DNA of 64,000 nt from Nocardia nova (GTDB lineage Bacteria; Actinomycetota; Actinomycetes; Mycobacteriales; Mycobacteriaceae). A model generated the notes under the pieces. The model had not been told where the DNA came from, made no database searches, and saw only the letters and a program-made list of their open reading frames with translations. The stretch spans positions 1 through 64,000 of the forward strand of contig NZ_PSZE01000006.1 of the NCBI RefSeq assembly GCF_002933465.1, given 5' to 3'. Below are positions 1 through 9,310 of this stretch, in pieces (position 1 is the first letter of the stretch; every line of letters starts with the position of its first letter). Both the position numbers and the translations under genes were made by a program.

Positions 1-204
1 CCCGTGCGCCAGGCCGTGGAACGCCGCCGCCGCCGCGTACTCGAGATCATGCACACCCTGCCGCATTCCGCGCAGGTGGCGATCCGCGAGTCGATGGAAG
101 ACAACGGCGACACACAAGTCCTTCCGGCGTATACGGCCAACGCTCCGCAATATCACGGCGGCACGTACGACACCACCGTGCGCCACGACACAACCAGCGG
201 GTAA
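1..204 (+). CDS. mkl: Mkl-type ABC transporter ATPase, C-terminal end (partial)
   Basis: Only the last 67 codons are present; the gene begins before the window. The residues have the Arg-rich stretch followed by a helix (motifs RRRRRVLEIMHTLP and AQVAIRESM) typical of the C-terminal tail of Mkl/MceG ATPases, then a variable polar end. Mkl energises Mce lipid importers from the cytoplasmic face of the membrane. The yrbE permease gene starts 11 bp downstream, the usual partner of this ATPase. No ATP-binding motif can be checked because they lie upstream. The assignment rests on tail similarity plus context. Confidence 0.7.
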   Translation, partial: PVRQAVERRRRRVLEIMHTLPHSAQVAIRESMEDNGDTQVLPAYTANAPQYHGGTYDTTVRHDTTSG

Positions 205-215
205 CATACGCAACC

Positions 216-1010
216 GTGAATCAACCCCTGGCACGGCTGCGCACTCCGGTCGAGTCGGGATTTGCGCAGGCCGGCAACATTTTTGCGCTGCTCATTTCCG
301 TGGCACGCAACACCCTGCGCAGGCCTTTCCAATGGCGTGAGTTTATTGAGCAGTCGTGGTTCATCGCGAGTGTCTCGATCCTGCCCGCCGCACTGGTGGC
401 AATCCCGTTCGGCGCCGTTGTGGCACTGCAGACCGGTTCACTCATCAAGCAGCTCGGTGCTGAATCGTTCACCGGCGCAACCAGTGTGCTCGCAACTGTG
501 CAGCAAGCCGCGCCCGTCGTCACCGCGCTGATCATCGCCGGTGCCGCGGGTTCGGCCGTCGCTGCCGACCTCGGCTCCCGCACCATTCGCGAAGAGATCG
601 ACGCGATGGAGGTGCTCGGCATCGATCCGGTGCAGCGCCTGGTCGTGCCGCGCGTCCTCGGCATGATGCTGGTGGCGCTGTTGCTCAACGGCCTGGTCTC
701 GGTGGTCGGCATCTGCGGTGGATATTTCTTCAATGTGTTGCTGCAGGGCGGAACTCCCGGCGCTTACCTGGCGTCGTTCTCCGCGCTGGCGCAGCTCCCG
801 GACCTCTGGATCGGTGAATTCAAGGCACTTATCTTCGGACTGCTCGCGGGCGTGATCGCCGCGTACAAAGGTTTGAATCCCAAGGGGGGACCGAAAGGTG
901 TTGGTGACGCGGTGAATCAATCCGTGGTGATCACCTTCCTGGTGCTCTTCTTCGTCAATCTGCTTTTGACGCTGGTGTACTTGCAGGTTGTCCCGGCCAA
1001 GGGGTCGTAA
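216..1010 (+). CDS. yrbEA: YrbE/MlaE-family permease, subunit A of the Mce transporter
   Basis: This 264-aa integral membrane protein of the MlaE/YrbE family forms, with YrbEB, the permease core of an Mce ABC importer for lipids or sterols. It has about five hydrophobic segments. The family signature with the EEIDAMEVLGIDP motif (residues about 128-140) lies in the loop that contacts the ATPase. The start is GTG at 216, 11 bp after mkl; the next gene begins 2 bp after its stop. The length is normal for the family (about 250-290). The substrate cannot be inferred from sequence. Confidence 0.93.
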   Translation: MNQPLARLRTPVESGFAQAGNIFALLISVARNTLRRPFQWREFIEQSWFIASVSILPAALVAIPFGAVVALQTGSLIKQLGAESFTGATSVLATVQQAAPVVTALIIAGAAGSAVAADLGSRTIREEIDAMEVLGIDPVQRLVVPRVLGMMLVALLLNGLVSVVGICGGYFFNVLLQGGTPGAYLASFSALAQLPDLWIGEFKALIFGLLAGVIAAYKGLNPKGGPKGVGDAVNQSVVITFLVLFFVNLLLTLVYLQVVPAKGS

Positions 1011-1012
1011 CG

Positions 1013-1879
1013 ATGGTTGTTTCCCAGCGTTCTCCGATCTTTTCGAGGCGGATGCGCCGAGTAGGTGCTGCGCTCAAGTCGCCGGTGAACGTCATCGATC
1101 GCGCCGGCGATCAGATGTCGTTCTATTCCAAGGCGATTGCGTGGATTCCGCGCACGGTCGTGCATTACCGCAAGGAGGTCATGCGGCTGCTGGCCGAGGT
1201 GACCTTCGGTTCGGGTGCACTCGCGGTCATCGGCGGCACCATCGGCGTCGTGGTGATGATGTCGGCCTCGGTCGGTGTGGTCGTCGGCCTGCAGGGCTTC
1301 AAAGCGCTGGACGCCCTGGGCAGTTCGGTGCTCACCGGCTTCCTGACCGGCTACATCAATACTCGCGAATTGGCGCCGCTGGTCGCGGCGTTGGCATTGT
1401 CGGCGACGGTCGGCTGTGGTTTCACCGCGCAATTGGGTGCGATGCGAATTTCCGAGGAAATCGACGCGCTCGAGGTGATGGCGGTACCCGGTGTTCCATT
1501 CCTGGTGACCACGCGCGTGATCGCCGGATTCGTCGCCGTGATTCCGCTCTACATCGTCGGCCTGCTCGGTACTTTCGTAGCGTCCAGGCAGATCAGCGTG
1601 TGGTTCAACGGGCAATCCACGGGATCGTACGACCATTATTTCGGTCTGTTCCTGCCACCCGAGGACGTGCTGTATTCGTTCGTGAAGGTGCTGGTGTTCG
1701 CCTTCGTGATCATCTTGATCCATTGCTATTACGGCTTCAACGCCACCGGCGGCCCGGCCGGCGTGGGCGTGGCCGTGGGCCGCGCGGTGCGTGCGTCGAT
1801 CGTGCTGGTGAACATCCTCGACTTCTTCCTCAGCCTGGCGATCTGGGGTACGACGACAACAGTGCGGGTCGCGGGATGA
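1013..1879 (+). CDS. yrbEB: YrbE/MlaE-family permease, subunit B of the Mce transporter
   Basis: The second permease subunit has 288 aa, with multiple membrane segments and the MlaE-family cytoplasmic loop motif EEIDALEVMAVPG (about residues 150-162). It pairs with the preceding permease. The N-terminal 50 residues are an Arg-rich cytoplasmic extension, common in YrbEB. In most mce operons this gene's stop overlaps the mceA start. Here the ATGA overlap leads instead into a 61-codon ORF and mceA starts 178 bp later, which points to an insertion at this junction. Confidence 0.93.
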   Translation: MVVSQRSPIFSRRMRRVGAALKSPVNVIDRAGDQMSFYSKAIAWIPRTVVHYRKEVMRLLAEVTFGSGALAVIGGTIGVVVMMSASVGVVVGLQGFKALDALGSSVLTGFLTGYINTRELAPLVAALALSATVGCGFTAQLGAMRISEEIDALEVMAVPGVPFLVTTRVIAGFVAVIPLYIVGLLGTFVASRQISVWFNGQSTGSYDHYFGLFLPPEDVLYSFVKVLVFAFVIILIHCYYGFNATGGPAGVGVAVGRAVRASIVLVNILDFFLSLAIWGTTTTVRVAG

Positions 1880-2061
1880 GCGGACAGGGCCGCGGCGCGA
1901 CCGACGGGTTCGGAGGCGGCAGCGTGCGTAACCACGCAGAACCCCGGGAGCGCCGCCGTCGGATGCTGCGGGCGGCAGCCCGCGTAACCACGCAGCGCCT
2001 CCGATCATCCCGCCGGGTGTGCAGCATGAGGGCGACGGCGTCCCGAAAGGTGGGAGCATGA
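1876..2061 (+). CDS. Small Arg-rich ORF bridging yrbEB and mceA (doubtful gene)
   Basis: This is a 61-aa frame whose ATG overlaps the yrbEB stop (ATGA at 1876) and whose TGA overlaps the mceA ATG (ATGA at 2058). The product would be very basic and Gly/Arg-rich with no domain I recognise. The frame reads straight through two 25-bp repeats with palindromic cores, so it may simply be inserted repeat DNA kept open to maintain translational coupling from yrbEB into mceA. I see no independent sign of a selected protein. Confidence 0.3.
   Translation: MSGQGRGATDGFGGGSVRNHAEPRERRRRMLRAAARVTTQRLRSSRRVCSMRATASRKVGA
1911..2003. repeat. Structured repeat element inside the mce operon
   Basis: Two 25-bp direct repeats (1915-1939 and 1971-1995, two mismatches) each begin GGCGGCAGC and each contain the palindrome GCGTAACCACGC. 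They are enclosed by the inverted pair CGGAGGCG (1911-1918) and CGCCTCCG (1996-2003). The wider insert (1876-2057) is flanked by the 7-bp direct repeat ATGAGCG (1876-1882 and 2058-2064). This resembles a small non-autonomous repetitive element. The copy number elsewhere in the genome is unknown. Confidence 0.55.
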
Positions 2062-3413
2062 GCGCGCGCAGTGTGCAATTCTGGCGCTCTACCGAGAAAC
2101 TCCGCGTCCGCACGCTGGGCATCGTGTTCTTCGTGGTGATGGCGCTGTTTCTCGGTACGACGATCGCGGCCTACAACAAGGTGTGGGTCAGGGTCGTCAA
2201 GGTGGATCTGATCACCGATACCGTCGGAAACGCGTTGACCCGCAACGCGGATGTGAAAGTTCGCGGGGTCAATGTCGGCGAGGTGCGTTCCAGCGAATCC
2301 GCGAACGGCAAGGTGACGCTGCATCTGGCGATCGATCCGGACAAGGCATCGAAGATCCCGTCCAATGTGACGGCCCGGCTGCTGCCGAAAACCCTGTTCG
2401 GTGAGCGTTATGTCGATCTGGTCTGGCCCGAGCAGCCCAGCCCGAAGCATCTGCAGGCGGGGATGACGCTCTATCAGGACGCCAGCGGCAACGCGGTCGA
2501 GGTGAGCCAGCTGCTGGATTCGATCATGCCGCTGCTGCAGGCGATTCCGCCGCAGTATCTGGCCTCTACGCTGGGCGCGCTGTCGCAGGCGCTGGGCGGT
2601 CAGGGTGAGGAACTGGGCCACACCATCGATCGGCTGGACGACATCTTCCGCGATATCAACGGCGTGATGCCGCAGTTGCAGGACGACATCCGCTCCTTCG
2701 CGACGGTCGCCGACACCTATTCGGACGCGTTGCCGCAGCTGGTGGATGCCTTCGACAATCTGCGCACGCTGAATGCCACCATCGTGCAAAAGCGTTCGCA
2801 GTTGGACACGCTGTACTCGGTCCTGACCCCGACGTCGTCGAAGACCGCCGATTTCCTGACGGCCAACCACGACAACATCATCGACATCGCGGCCGATTCG
2901 CGCGGCGCGCTGGAACTGCTGGCGACATATTCGCCGGAGTACGCCTGCACGATGAGGAACTTCGCGCAGCTGAAGCCGCGCATCGACAACCTCTTCGGCA
3001 AGGGCACCGACACCCCGGGCTCGCGGGTGACGATCGAGATCACCAACCCGCGTGGTCGTTACCTGCCGAACCAGGACGAGCCGCGCTGGCTGGACACGAA
3101 CCGGCCGCCGGCCTGTTTCCCCGAATACCCGCTCGGCGTGGATCCCGGTCAGTACCCGACCGGATCGGCGAACGACGGCTCCTACCAGCCGCCGACCCGC
3201 AACCCGGGCGACCAGAACATCGGTCAGCTGCCCCCGGCACAGTTCTCCGTCTACGGCGCGCAGAGCGCCACGAGTATGGGTTCGCCCGCCGAACAGCTCA
3301 CCCTGGGTGCGATCTACGGTGCGGCGAACGGGGTTTCGCCCGATCAGGTGCCCAGCTGGGTGAGCCGGATCGGCGCCCCCGCGATGCGTGGAAGTGAGGT
3401 GAGTGTGCGATGA
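2058..3413 (+). CDS. mceA: MceA-family substrate-binding protein
   Basis: The protein has 451 aa with a short basic N-terminus, one membrane anchor (about residues 20-40) and then the MCE/MlaD domain (about 45-120; motifs VKVRGVNVGEV and LFGERYVDLVW). A long helical region and a Pro/Gly-rich C-terminus follow. MceA is one of six paralogues thought to assemble into a periplasm-spanning channel delivering lipids to YrbE. The ATG at 2058 is chosen because GAAAGGTGGGAG precedes it; an in-frame GTG at 2019 lies inside the repeat insert. The 3' end overlaps mceB by 4 bp. Confidence 0.93.
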   Translation: MSARSVQFWRSTEKLRVRTLGIVFFVVMALFLGTTIAAYNKVWVRVVKVDLITDTVGNALTRNADVKVRGVNVGEVRSSESANGKVTLHLAIDPDKASKIPSNVTARLLPKTLFGERYVDLVWPEQPSPKHLQAGMTLYQDASGNAVEVSQLLDSIMPLLQAIPPQYLASTLGALSQALGGQGEELGHTIDRLDDIFRDINGVMPQLQDDIRSFATVADTYSDALPQLVDAFDNLRTLNATIVQKRSQLDTLYSVLTPTSSKTADFLTANHDNIIDIAADSRGALELLATYSPEYACTMRNFAQLKPRIDNLFGKGTDTPGSRVTIEITNPRGRYLPNQDEPRWLDTNRPPACFPEYPLGVDPGQYPTGSANDGSYQPPTRNPGDQNIGQLPPAQFSVYGAQSATSMGSPAEQLTLGAIYGAANGVSPDQVPSWVSRIGAPAMRGSEVSVR

Positions 3414-4489
3414 AGGCAAAGTTGCGTGGTCTGGGCGGGCCCCTGACCAAACTGGGCATCTTCGTACTCGTGACAGTGCTCGCGACCGCGTTCCTGGCGC
3501 TCACCATCGCCAACTATTCCGGCGGCGGCACCGAGTTCAAAGCGCGGTTCAGTGATGTGACATCGCTGAACAAGGGCGACGAGGTGCGCATCGCCGGCGT
3601 GCGGGTCGGCAAGGTGACCAAGGTGTCGGTTGTCGACCGCGCTCTGGCCGAGGTGCATTTCCAGCTCACCGACCGAGATTGGCTGCCCGCCTCCACCACC
3701 GCGACCATCCGTTACCGCAACCTGGTGGGCCAGCGGTACATCGCGCTGGAGCAGGGTGCCGGACAGCAGGGCCGCAAGATCACCAAGGGCGCCACGATTC
3801 CGCTGGAGCGGACCAAGCCCGCCCTGAATCTCACCACCCTGTTCAACGGTTTCCGGCCGCTGTTCCAGACGCTGTCGGCCGAGGACGTGAACAAGCTGTC
3901 CTACGAGATCATCCAGGTTTTCCAGGGTGAATCCGGCACGATCACCGATCTGGTGCGCAATACCGCGAGCCTGACGAACAAGATCGCCGACAAGGATGCG
4001 GTGATCGGCGAGATCGTCAAGAACCTCAATCAGGTGCTGGATGCGGTGAACGCCCGCGACGGACAGCTCAATGATCTGATCGTCAATACCGAGGCACTGG
4101 TCAGCGGGCTCAATGCCGAACGCGGCACGATCGGCTCGGCGGTGCAGTCGCTGGGCAATCTCGCCTCGGCGACCGCTGATCTGCTGGTACCGACCCGGCC
4201 GACCCTGCAGGGCTCGATCGCCGGTCTGAACCAGTTGACCGGGACCCTGAACGACCGCTCCGACGACGTGAATCAGGCACTGGAGAATTTGCCGATCAAG
4301 ATGGAGAAATTGGGGCGCGCGGCCAGTTACGGCTCGTGGTTCCAGTTCTACCTCTGCGGTATCGATATCGTCGCCGGTCCCGGAGTCCAGGATGCGCCGC
4401 AATTGAACCTGCCGGCCGAGATGCCGACGGTGAATCAGCCGGTCTACACCAACCCGGCGCCGCGCTGTCACGGGAAGGGTGGCCGCTGA
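3410..4489 (+). CDS. mceB: MceB-family protein
   Basis: This 359-aa protein has one N-terminal membrane anchor (about residues 10-32) and an MCE domain (about 40-115; motifs EVRIAGVRVGKV and NLVGQRYIAL). An extended helical part and a short C-terminal segment with paired cysteines (YLCGID and APRCHG) follow, a usual MceB feature. It starts at the ATGA overlap with mceA and ends in a TGATG overlap with mceC, so the genes should be translationally coupled. Confidence 0.93.
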   Translation: MKAKLRGLGGPLTKLGIFVLVTVLATAFLALTIANYSGGGTEFKARFSDVTSLNKGDEVRIAGVRVGKVTKVSVVDRALAEVHFQLTDRDWLPASTTATIRYRNLVGQRYIALEQGAGQQGRKITKGATIPLERTKPALNLTTLFNGFRPLFQTLSAEDVNKLSYEIIQVFQGESGTITDLVRNTASLTNKIADKDAVIGEIVKNLNQVLDAVNARDGQLNDLIVNTEALVSGLNAERGTIGSAVQSLGNLASATADLLVPTRPTLQGSIAGLNQLTGTLNDRSDDVNQALENLPIKMEKLGRAASYGSWFQFYLCGIDIVAGPGVQDAPQLNLPAEMPTVNQPVYTNPAPRCHGKGGR

Positions 4490-5499
4490 TGGAAGACCGG
4501 GTTCTCCTCGGCAAGCGCAGCCCGGCGTTCATGGGCGGGCTCGGCCTGTTCATGGTGCTGCTGATCGCGTTGTCGGCGTTCTTCTTGGACAAGTTGCCGA
4601 TCATCGGCGCGAGCACCAGCTACACCGCGGAATTCTCCGAGGCCGCGGGCCTGAAGAAGGGTAACGAGGTTCGCATCGCGGGCGTGAAGGTCGGCGACGT
4701 GTCCGACGTGCGTCTCGACGGCGACCGCGTGCTGGTCGACTTCCGGACCAAGGACGCGTGGATCGGCGATGCCACCACCGCGTCCATCCAGATCAAGACC
4801 CTGCTCGGGCAGAAGTATCTGGCGCTGGATCCCAAGGGTTCCCACCCGGCCGATCCGGACAAGCGAATTCCCTTGTCGCGCACGGTTTCTCCGTACGACG
4901 TGGTCGAAGCCTTCAGCGATGCCGCTTCGAGTATCGAGAAGACCGACACCGCGCAGCTGGCCACCAGCTTCCGGGTGCTCTCGGATGCGTTCTCCGGCAC
5001 TCCGCCGGAGATCCGCGGCTCGATCGACGGCGTCGCCCGGTTGTCGGAGACGCTGGCCAAGCGCGACGAAGAGCTCAAGCACCTGTTCAACGCGACCAAC
5101 AAGACCACCAAGGTGCTCGCCGATCGCAACGAGCAGTTCGAGCGGTTGCTGGCCAACGGCGGTCAGCTGCTGGCCGAGTTGAACGTCCGCCAGCAGGCTA
5201 TCTCGCAGCTGCTCAACGGAGCGAAAACCGTTGCCGCCGAATTGAGTGCGCTGGTGCACGACAACGAGCAGCAGATCGGTCCGGCGCTGACCAATCTGAA
5301 GAAGTCCATCGACATGCTCAACGACAATCAGCAGAACATCTCCAAGACGCTGACGCTGGCGGCGCCGTTCTACGGCCTGTACGCCAACGTGCTGGGCAAC
5401 GGGCGCTGGTTCGACGCGGTGATCGTCAACCTGATCCCGCCGGCGCTGCCCGAGATTCCGGGTAACCGCCCGCCGATCCGCACTCTGGGAGGCAACTGA
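4489..5499 (+). CDS. mceC: MceC-family protein
   Basis: The product has 336 aa: an anchor helix at about residues 15-35, an MCE domain (EVRIAGVKVGDV, LLGQKYLAL) and a long alpha-helical region rich in Gln, Asn and Lys up to the C-terminus. The ATG at 4489 is chosen because it overlaps the mceB stop as TGATG; the frame stays open upstream but only within mceB. No long Pro-rich tail is seen, unlike some MceC proteins. Confidence 0.92.
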   Translation: MEDRVLLGKRSPAFMGGLGLFMVLLIALSAFFLDKLPIIGASTSYTAEFSEAAGLKKGNEVRIAGVKVGDVSDVRLDGDRVLVDFRTKDAWIGDATTASIQIKTLLGQKYLALDPKGSHPADPDKRIPLSRTVSPYDVVEAFSDAASSIEKTDTAQLATSFRVLSDAFSGTPPEIRGSIDGVARLSETLAKRDEELKHLFNATNKTTKVLADRNEQFERLLANGGQLLAELNVRQQAISQLLNGAKTVAAELSALVHDNEQQIGPALTNLKKSIDMLNDNQQNISKTLTLAAPFYGLYANVLGNGRWFDAVIVNLIPPALPEIPGNRPPIRTLGGN

Positions 5500-6785
5500 T
5501 GCAGGCTGCTCTCGGTAAGGGATCGCGCCGGGATCCGCTGACCGCGATCCGCGAATCCGGCCGCGGCACCAAGATCGCCCTCGCCCTCGGCACGGTCGCC
5601 GTGGTGGTCGTCGCCGGGGTGCTGTGGTGGCTGTTCAGCAGCTACAACACCACCAAGATCACCGCCTACTTCGACAAGTCGATCGGCATCTACGAGGGCT
5701 CCGAGGTGCGCATCCTCGGAGTCCCGGTGGGCAAGGTCGATTCGGTGACGCCGCAGGGTGATCAGGTGAAGGTCACCATGCACGTCGCCCGGAAATACGA
5801 CATTCCGGCCGACGCCAAGGCCGCTCAGATCACGCCGTCGGTGGTGTCGGACCGCTACATCCAGCTCACGCCCGTCTACAAGGGCGGGCCGAAGATGCCG
5901 CGCAACGCCACCATCCCGCGCGACCGCACGGCGACCCCGGTCGAGGTCGACCGGCTGTACAAGAGCATCCAGGAACTGTCGGATGCGTTGGGGCCCAACG
6001 GCGCCAACAAGGACGGTGCGGTGAACGAGCTGGTCCGCACCAGTGCGGCGAATCTGTCCGGAAACGGCGACGCGCTGGCCAACAGCCTGACCCAGCTCTC
6101 GCACGCCGCCCGGTATCTGTCGGATGCCCGTGGTGACATCTTCGACACCATCAAGAATCTGCAGATCTTCGTGCACACCCTGGCGGTCAACGACCAGCAG
6201 GTGCGTGAATTCAACACGCAGCTGGCGGATCTGGCCGGATTCCTCTCCGGTGAGCGCGAAAACCTCGGGCAGGCGCTGAATCTGCTGTCGATCGCGCTCG
6301 GCGATGTCGCCCGGTTCATCGACAACAACCGGGATCTGGTGGCCGAGAACGCCGACGCGCTGACCAAACTGACCCAGACGCTGGCCGACCAGCGCCAGGA
6401 TGTGGCGAACGCGCTGCCGGTGCTGCCGCTGGCGCTGAGCAACCTGATCAACATCCACAACGGTGAATCCGGCACGCTCGACATGCGCGCCAACTTCACC
6501 GATCTGCAGAACCCGTTCGGCACCGTCTGCAAGCTGCTCGACCTCGGCCAATTGCGGCCGGGCGACCCGAAATTCGATGCGATCAGCCGGCAGATGCGCC
6601 CGATCCTGGACCAGTGCAAGGTAATCACCGATCAGATCAAGAACGGTGTGCAGACGCCGTCGCTGGTGTTGCCGTTCGGCATCCTCAGCGGTGAGAACAT
6701 CCAGAAGACCCCGGCTCCCGGCAGTGTTCCGGGCACCCCGTCGGACCGGCAGCCGCCGTCGCAGCAGGAAGGTGGCCAGCGATGA
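5499..6785 (+). CDS. mceD: MceD-family protein
   Basis: The protein has 428 aa: a cytoplasmic basic N-terminus of about 30 residues, one membrane helix (about 27-48), an MCE domain (EVRILGVPVGKV) and a long helical segment. A C-terminal part with two cysteines (VCKLLD, DQCKVI) and a Pro/Gln-rich end follow. It overlaps mceC by one base (TGATG) and mceE by four (ATGA). It is predicted to be part of the hexameric Mce periplasmic assembly. Confidence 0.92.
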   Translation: MQAALGKGSRRDPLTAIRESGRGTKIALALGTVAVVVVAGVLWWLFSSYNTTKITAYFDKSIGIYEGSEVRILGVPVGKVDSVTPQGDQVKVTMHVARKYDIPADAKAAQITPSVVSDRYIQLTPVYKGGPKMPRNATIPRDRTATPVEVDRLYKSIQELSDALGPNGANKDGAVNELVRTSAANLSGNGDALANSLTQLSHAARYLSDARGDIFDTIKNLQIFVHTLAVNDQQVREFNTQLADLAGFLSGERENLGQALNLLSIALGDVARFIDNNRDLVAENADALTKLTQTLADQRQDVANALPVLPLALSNLINIHNGESGTLDMRANFTDLQNPFGTVCKLLDLGQLRPGDPKFDAISRQMRPILDQCKVITDQIKNGVQTPSLVLPFGILSGENIQKTPAPGSVPGTPSDRQPPSQQEGGQR

Positions 6786-8020
6786 CGCCCTTCGCATTCC
6801 GCAGGACGGCCCGCGGACTGGGGGCCGTCGCGGTGGTCGGCGTGACCGCGATGCTGGTGGGTTCATGCTCGTCGGACGGCATCTACAGCGTGCCGCTACC
6901 CGGCGGCGCCGATGTGGGTGACCACCCGATGCATATCGATGTGCGCTTCGACGACGTCCTGGATCTGGTGCCGCAGTCGGCGGTCAAGGTCGAGGGTGTG
7001 CCGGTCGGCCGGGTTGCGTCCATCGACGTCGCCCCCGACGGCTGGACCGCGAATGTGCACACGGTGGTCAACTCCTCGGTGAAACTGCCCGCCAACGCGC
7101 ACGCCGAGGTGCGGCAGTCCAATCTGCTCGGTGAGAAATTCATCGAGCTGTCCGCGCCGAAGGACGAGGCCTCGCCCGACCGGTTGAAGGACGGCGCGGT
7201 CATCCCCGTCGACCGGACCCGGCACGCGGTCGAGATCGAACAGGTCCTCGGCGCGTTGTCGCTGCTGCTCAACGGCGGCGGCGTGGCGCAGCTGCAGCCC
7301 ATCGTGGTGGAACTGAACAAGGCGCTGGCCGGCCGGGAGAATCGGGTGCGGTCGCTGCTGGATCAGGCCGACACCCTCATCGACGGCCTCAACCAGCAGG
7401 TCGCCGATATTCAGCACGCGCTCGACAGCCTGGGCACACTGTCCAGCCGAGTGGGGCAGCAGTCCGACCAGATCGGCAAGATCCTCGACGAGCTGCCTGC
7501 CGGTATCAAGATTCTCGACGAGCAGCGGCCACAGCTGATCGGCCTGCTGAAGCAGCTCGACCGGGTCGGCCAGGCCGGCGTCGACGTGCTGGACCGGTCC
7601 AAGGACAACCTGATCCGGGATCTGCAGGCGCTGCGGCCGACGCTGCAGGAGCTGGGCCGTTCGGCGCCGGATCTGGTGACCGCGTTCCCGCTCATTCCGA
7701 CGTATCCGTTCCCCGACGAGGCGATCAAGTCGACCTTCGGCGGTTCGGTGAACACCTGGCTGTCGGTGGACACGCAGATCGGCGTCCTGATGTCGAATCT
7801 CGGTGTGGGCAAACCGGATCCGGTATACATTCCGCCGAAGTACGGGCCGCCGGTGCCGGTGGATCCGACCAATCCGTATTACAACGGCAACGGCCCGCGG
7901 CCGGGCTGGCCGACGGTATCGCTGGTGCCGCTGCCGCCGACCGTGGTGGCTCCGGCCCCGGCCAAGCCGGGTGACCCGATCGGGTCGATTCTGGATCAGT
8001 TGGGAGTGAAGCCGCGATGA
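6782..8020 (+). CDS. mceE: MceE-family lipoprotein
   Basis: The product has 412 aa. The N-terminus is a twin-Arg-like basic stretch, a hydrophobic segment and a lipobox ending VGSC near residue 29, so it should be lipidated and membrane-anchored as is normal for MceE (LprK-like) proteins. The MCE domain follows (AVKVEGVPVGRV, NLLGEKFIEL), then helices and a Pro-rich C-terminus (PPTVVAPAPAKPG). ATGA overlaps join it to mceD and mceF. Confidence 0.93.
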   Translation: MTPFAFRRTARGLGAVAVVGVTAMLVGSCSSDGIYSVPLPGGADVGDHPMHIDVRFDDVLDLVPQSAVKVEGVPVGRVASIDVAPDGWTANVHTVVNSSVKLPANAHAEVRQSNLLGEKFIELSAPKDEASPDRLKDGAVIPVDRTRHAVEIEQVLGALSLLLNGGGVAQLQPIVVELNKALAGRENRVRSLLDQADTLIDGLNQQVADIQHALDSLGTLSSRVGQQSDQIGKILDELPAGIKILDEQRPQLIGLLKQLDRVGQAGVDVLDRSKDNLIRDLQALRPTLQELGRSAPDLVTAFPLIPTYPFPDEAIKSTFGGSVNTWLSVDTQIGVLMSNLGVGKPDPVYIPPKYGPPVPVDPTNPYYNGNGPRPGWPTVSLVPLPPTVVAPAPAKPGDPIGSILDQLGVKPR

Positions 8021-9258
8021 GTAGATTGGTGCGCTACCAACTGGTCGCATTCGTGGTGATCGCCGTGCTCGGCGTGGTGTTCGTCGGCGCGAAGTACATC
8101 CACCTCGACCACATGCTCGGCTTCGGCCAGTATCAGGTGAAGGTGAAGGCGAAAACCACCGCCAACCTGTCCAAGGGCGCCGAGGTGACCTATCGCGGTG
8201 TGCCGGTCGGGCGGGTGGACTCGCTCGATGTCACTCCCGACGGCGTGATGATCTATCTGGAGCTGGATTCCGGGAAGCCGAAGGTCCCGGCCAGCGCCAA
8301 GGCCGTGATCGCCAACCGCTCGGCGATCGGTGAGCAGTACATGGATCTGGTGCCGGATACGGCGAAGGGGCCCTACCTGCGCGACGGTTCGGTCATCGAC
8401 GGCGCGGAGACCCCGATTCCGGTCGAGGATCTGCTCGCCAGCGTCAACTACTTCTCGAGCACGACGGATCTGACGGCGTTGAGCACGACCGTCACCGAAC
8501 TCGGGAAAGCCTTCGACGGACAGGGCGACAACCTGCGCATCCTCGTCGATTCGCTGAACAAGTTCTCCCAGACCGGCATCGAGGCGCTGCCGCAGACCGT
8601 GCAGCTGATTCGGGACGCCCAGACCGTGCTCGGCACCCAAGCCGATCAGTCTCCGGCGATCCGGACCTTCAGCGACGGCCTGGATCGGCTCGCGGTGCAG
8701 CTGCGGGCCAATGATCCCGATATCCGGCGGTTGATCGGCACCGGCGCCGACGCCGGCGAACAGATCGGCAAGCTGCTCGATCAGAGCGCGCAGCCGCTGA
8801 CCACGGATCTGTCGAATCTGCGGCTGCTGCTGCAGGCGGTGTCGCCGCAGACCTACACGCTGAAGCCGCTGCTGCAGATGCTGCCGCTGCTGTCGGTCGG
8901 TGGTTCGGCGACCGCGCCCGGCGACGGTACGACCCACTTCGGCCTCGTGCTGGAAACCAACAATCCGCCCGCCTGTACCGTCGGGTACGAGGGAACTCAG
9001 CGCATTCTCGACCAGATGAAGGCGCAGAACCCCAACTTCGACGACACCCGTGACGATTTCCCGTTCAACACGGACGCGAAATGTACGGTGCCGTTCGGAA
9101 GTCCGACCGACGTCCGCGGCGGCGCGCGTGCGCAGTACGCCGATCCGAATGTCCCGCAGCCGTGGGATTCCAAGCCCAAGACCGATCCGGACAAGCTCAA
9201 CCTGAGCCCCGTCGCCATCCAGCTGGCCACTCTCATCGGAGTGACCCCGAAACGGTGA
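8017..9258 (+). CDS. mceF: MceF-family protein, last mce gene
   Basis: The protein has 413 aa: an N-terminal membrane anchor at about residues 5-28, an MCE domain (EVTYRGVPVGRV, SAIGEQYMDL) and a helical region. The C-terminal part carries two cysteines (PACTVG, AKCTVPFG). It starts in a 4-bp overlap with mceE. After the stop there are 49 bp before the next gene, and a promoter-like hexamer lies there, so the strict mce operon probably ends here. Confidence 0.93.
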   Translation: MSRLVRYQLVAFVVIAVLGVVFVGAKYIHLDHMLGFGQYQVKVKAKTTANLSKGAEVTYRGVPVGRVDSLDVTPDGVMIYLELDSGKPKVPASAKAVIANRSAIGEQYMDLVPDTAKGPYLRDGSVIDGAETPIPVEDLLASVNYFSSTTDLTALSTTVTELGKAFDGQGDNLRILVDSLNKFSQTGIEALPQTVQLIRDAQTVLGTQADQSPAIRTFSDGLDRLAVQLRANDPDIRRLIGTGADAGEQIGKLLDQSAQPLTTDLSNLRLLLQAVSPQTYTLKPLLQMLPLLSVGGSATAPGDGTTHFGLVLETNNPPACTVGYEGTQRILDQMKAQNPNFDDTRDDFPFNTDAKCTVPFGSPTDVRGGARAQYADPNVPQPWDSKPKTDPDKLNLSPVAIQLATLIGVTPKR

Positions 9259-9295
9259 GGCGGGCATGGAGGCAAGTCCGGAAAACCGACGACGC

Positions 9296-9310
9296 TAGGG
9301 TGTCGCTGTG
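9296..9310 (+). promoter_or_regulatory. Leaderless-type -10 element before the Mce-associated gene
   Basis: The hexamer TAGGGT (9296-9301) lies 6 nt before the GTG at 9308. This spacing is that of actinobacterial leaderless promoters, where transcription begins at the start codon. No Shine-Dalgarno sequence precedes this GTG, in keeping with that reading. Confidence 0.4.
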
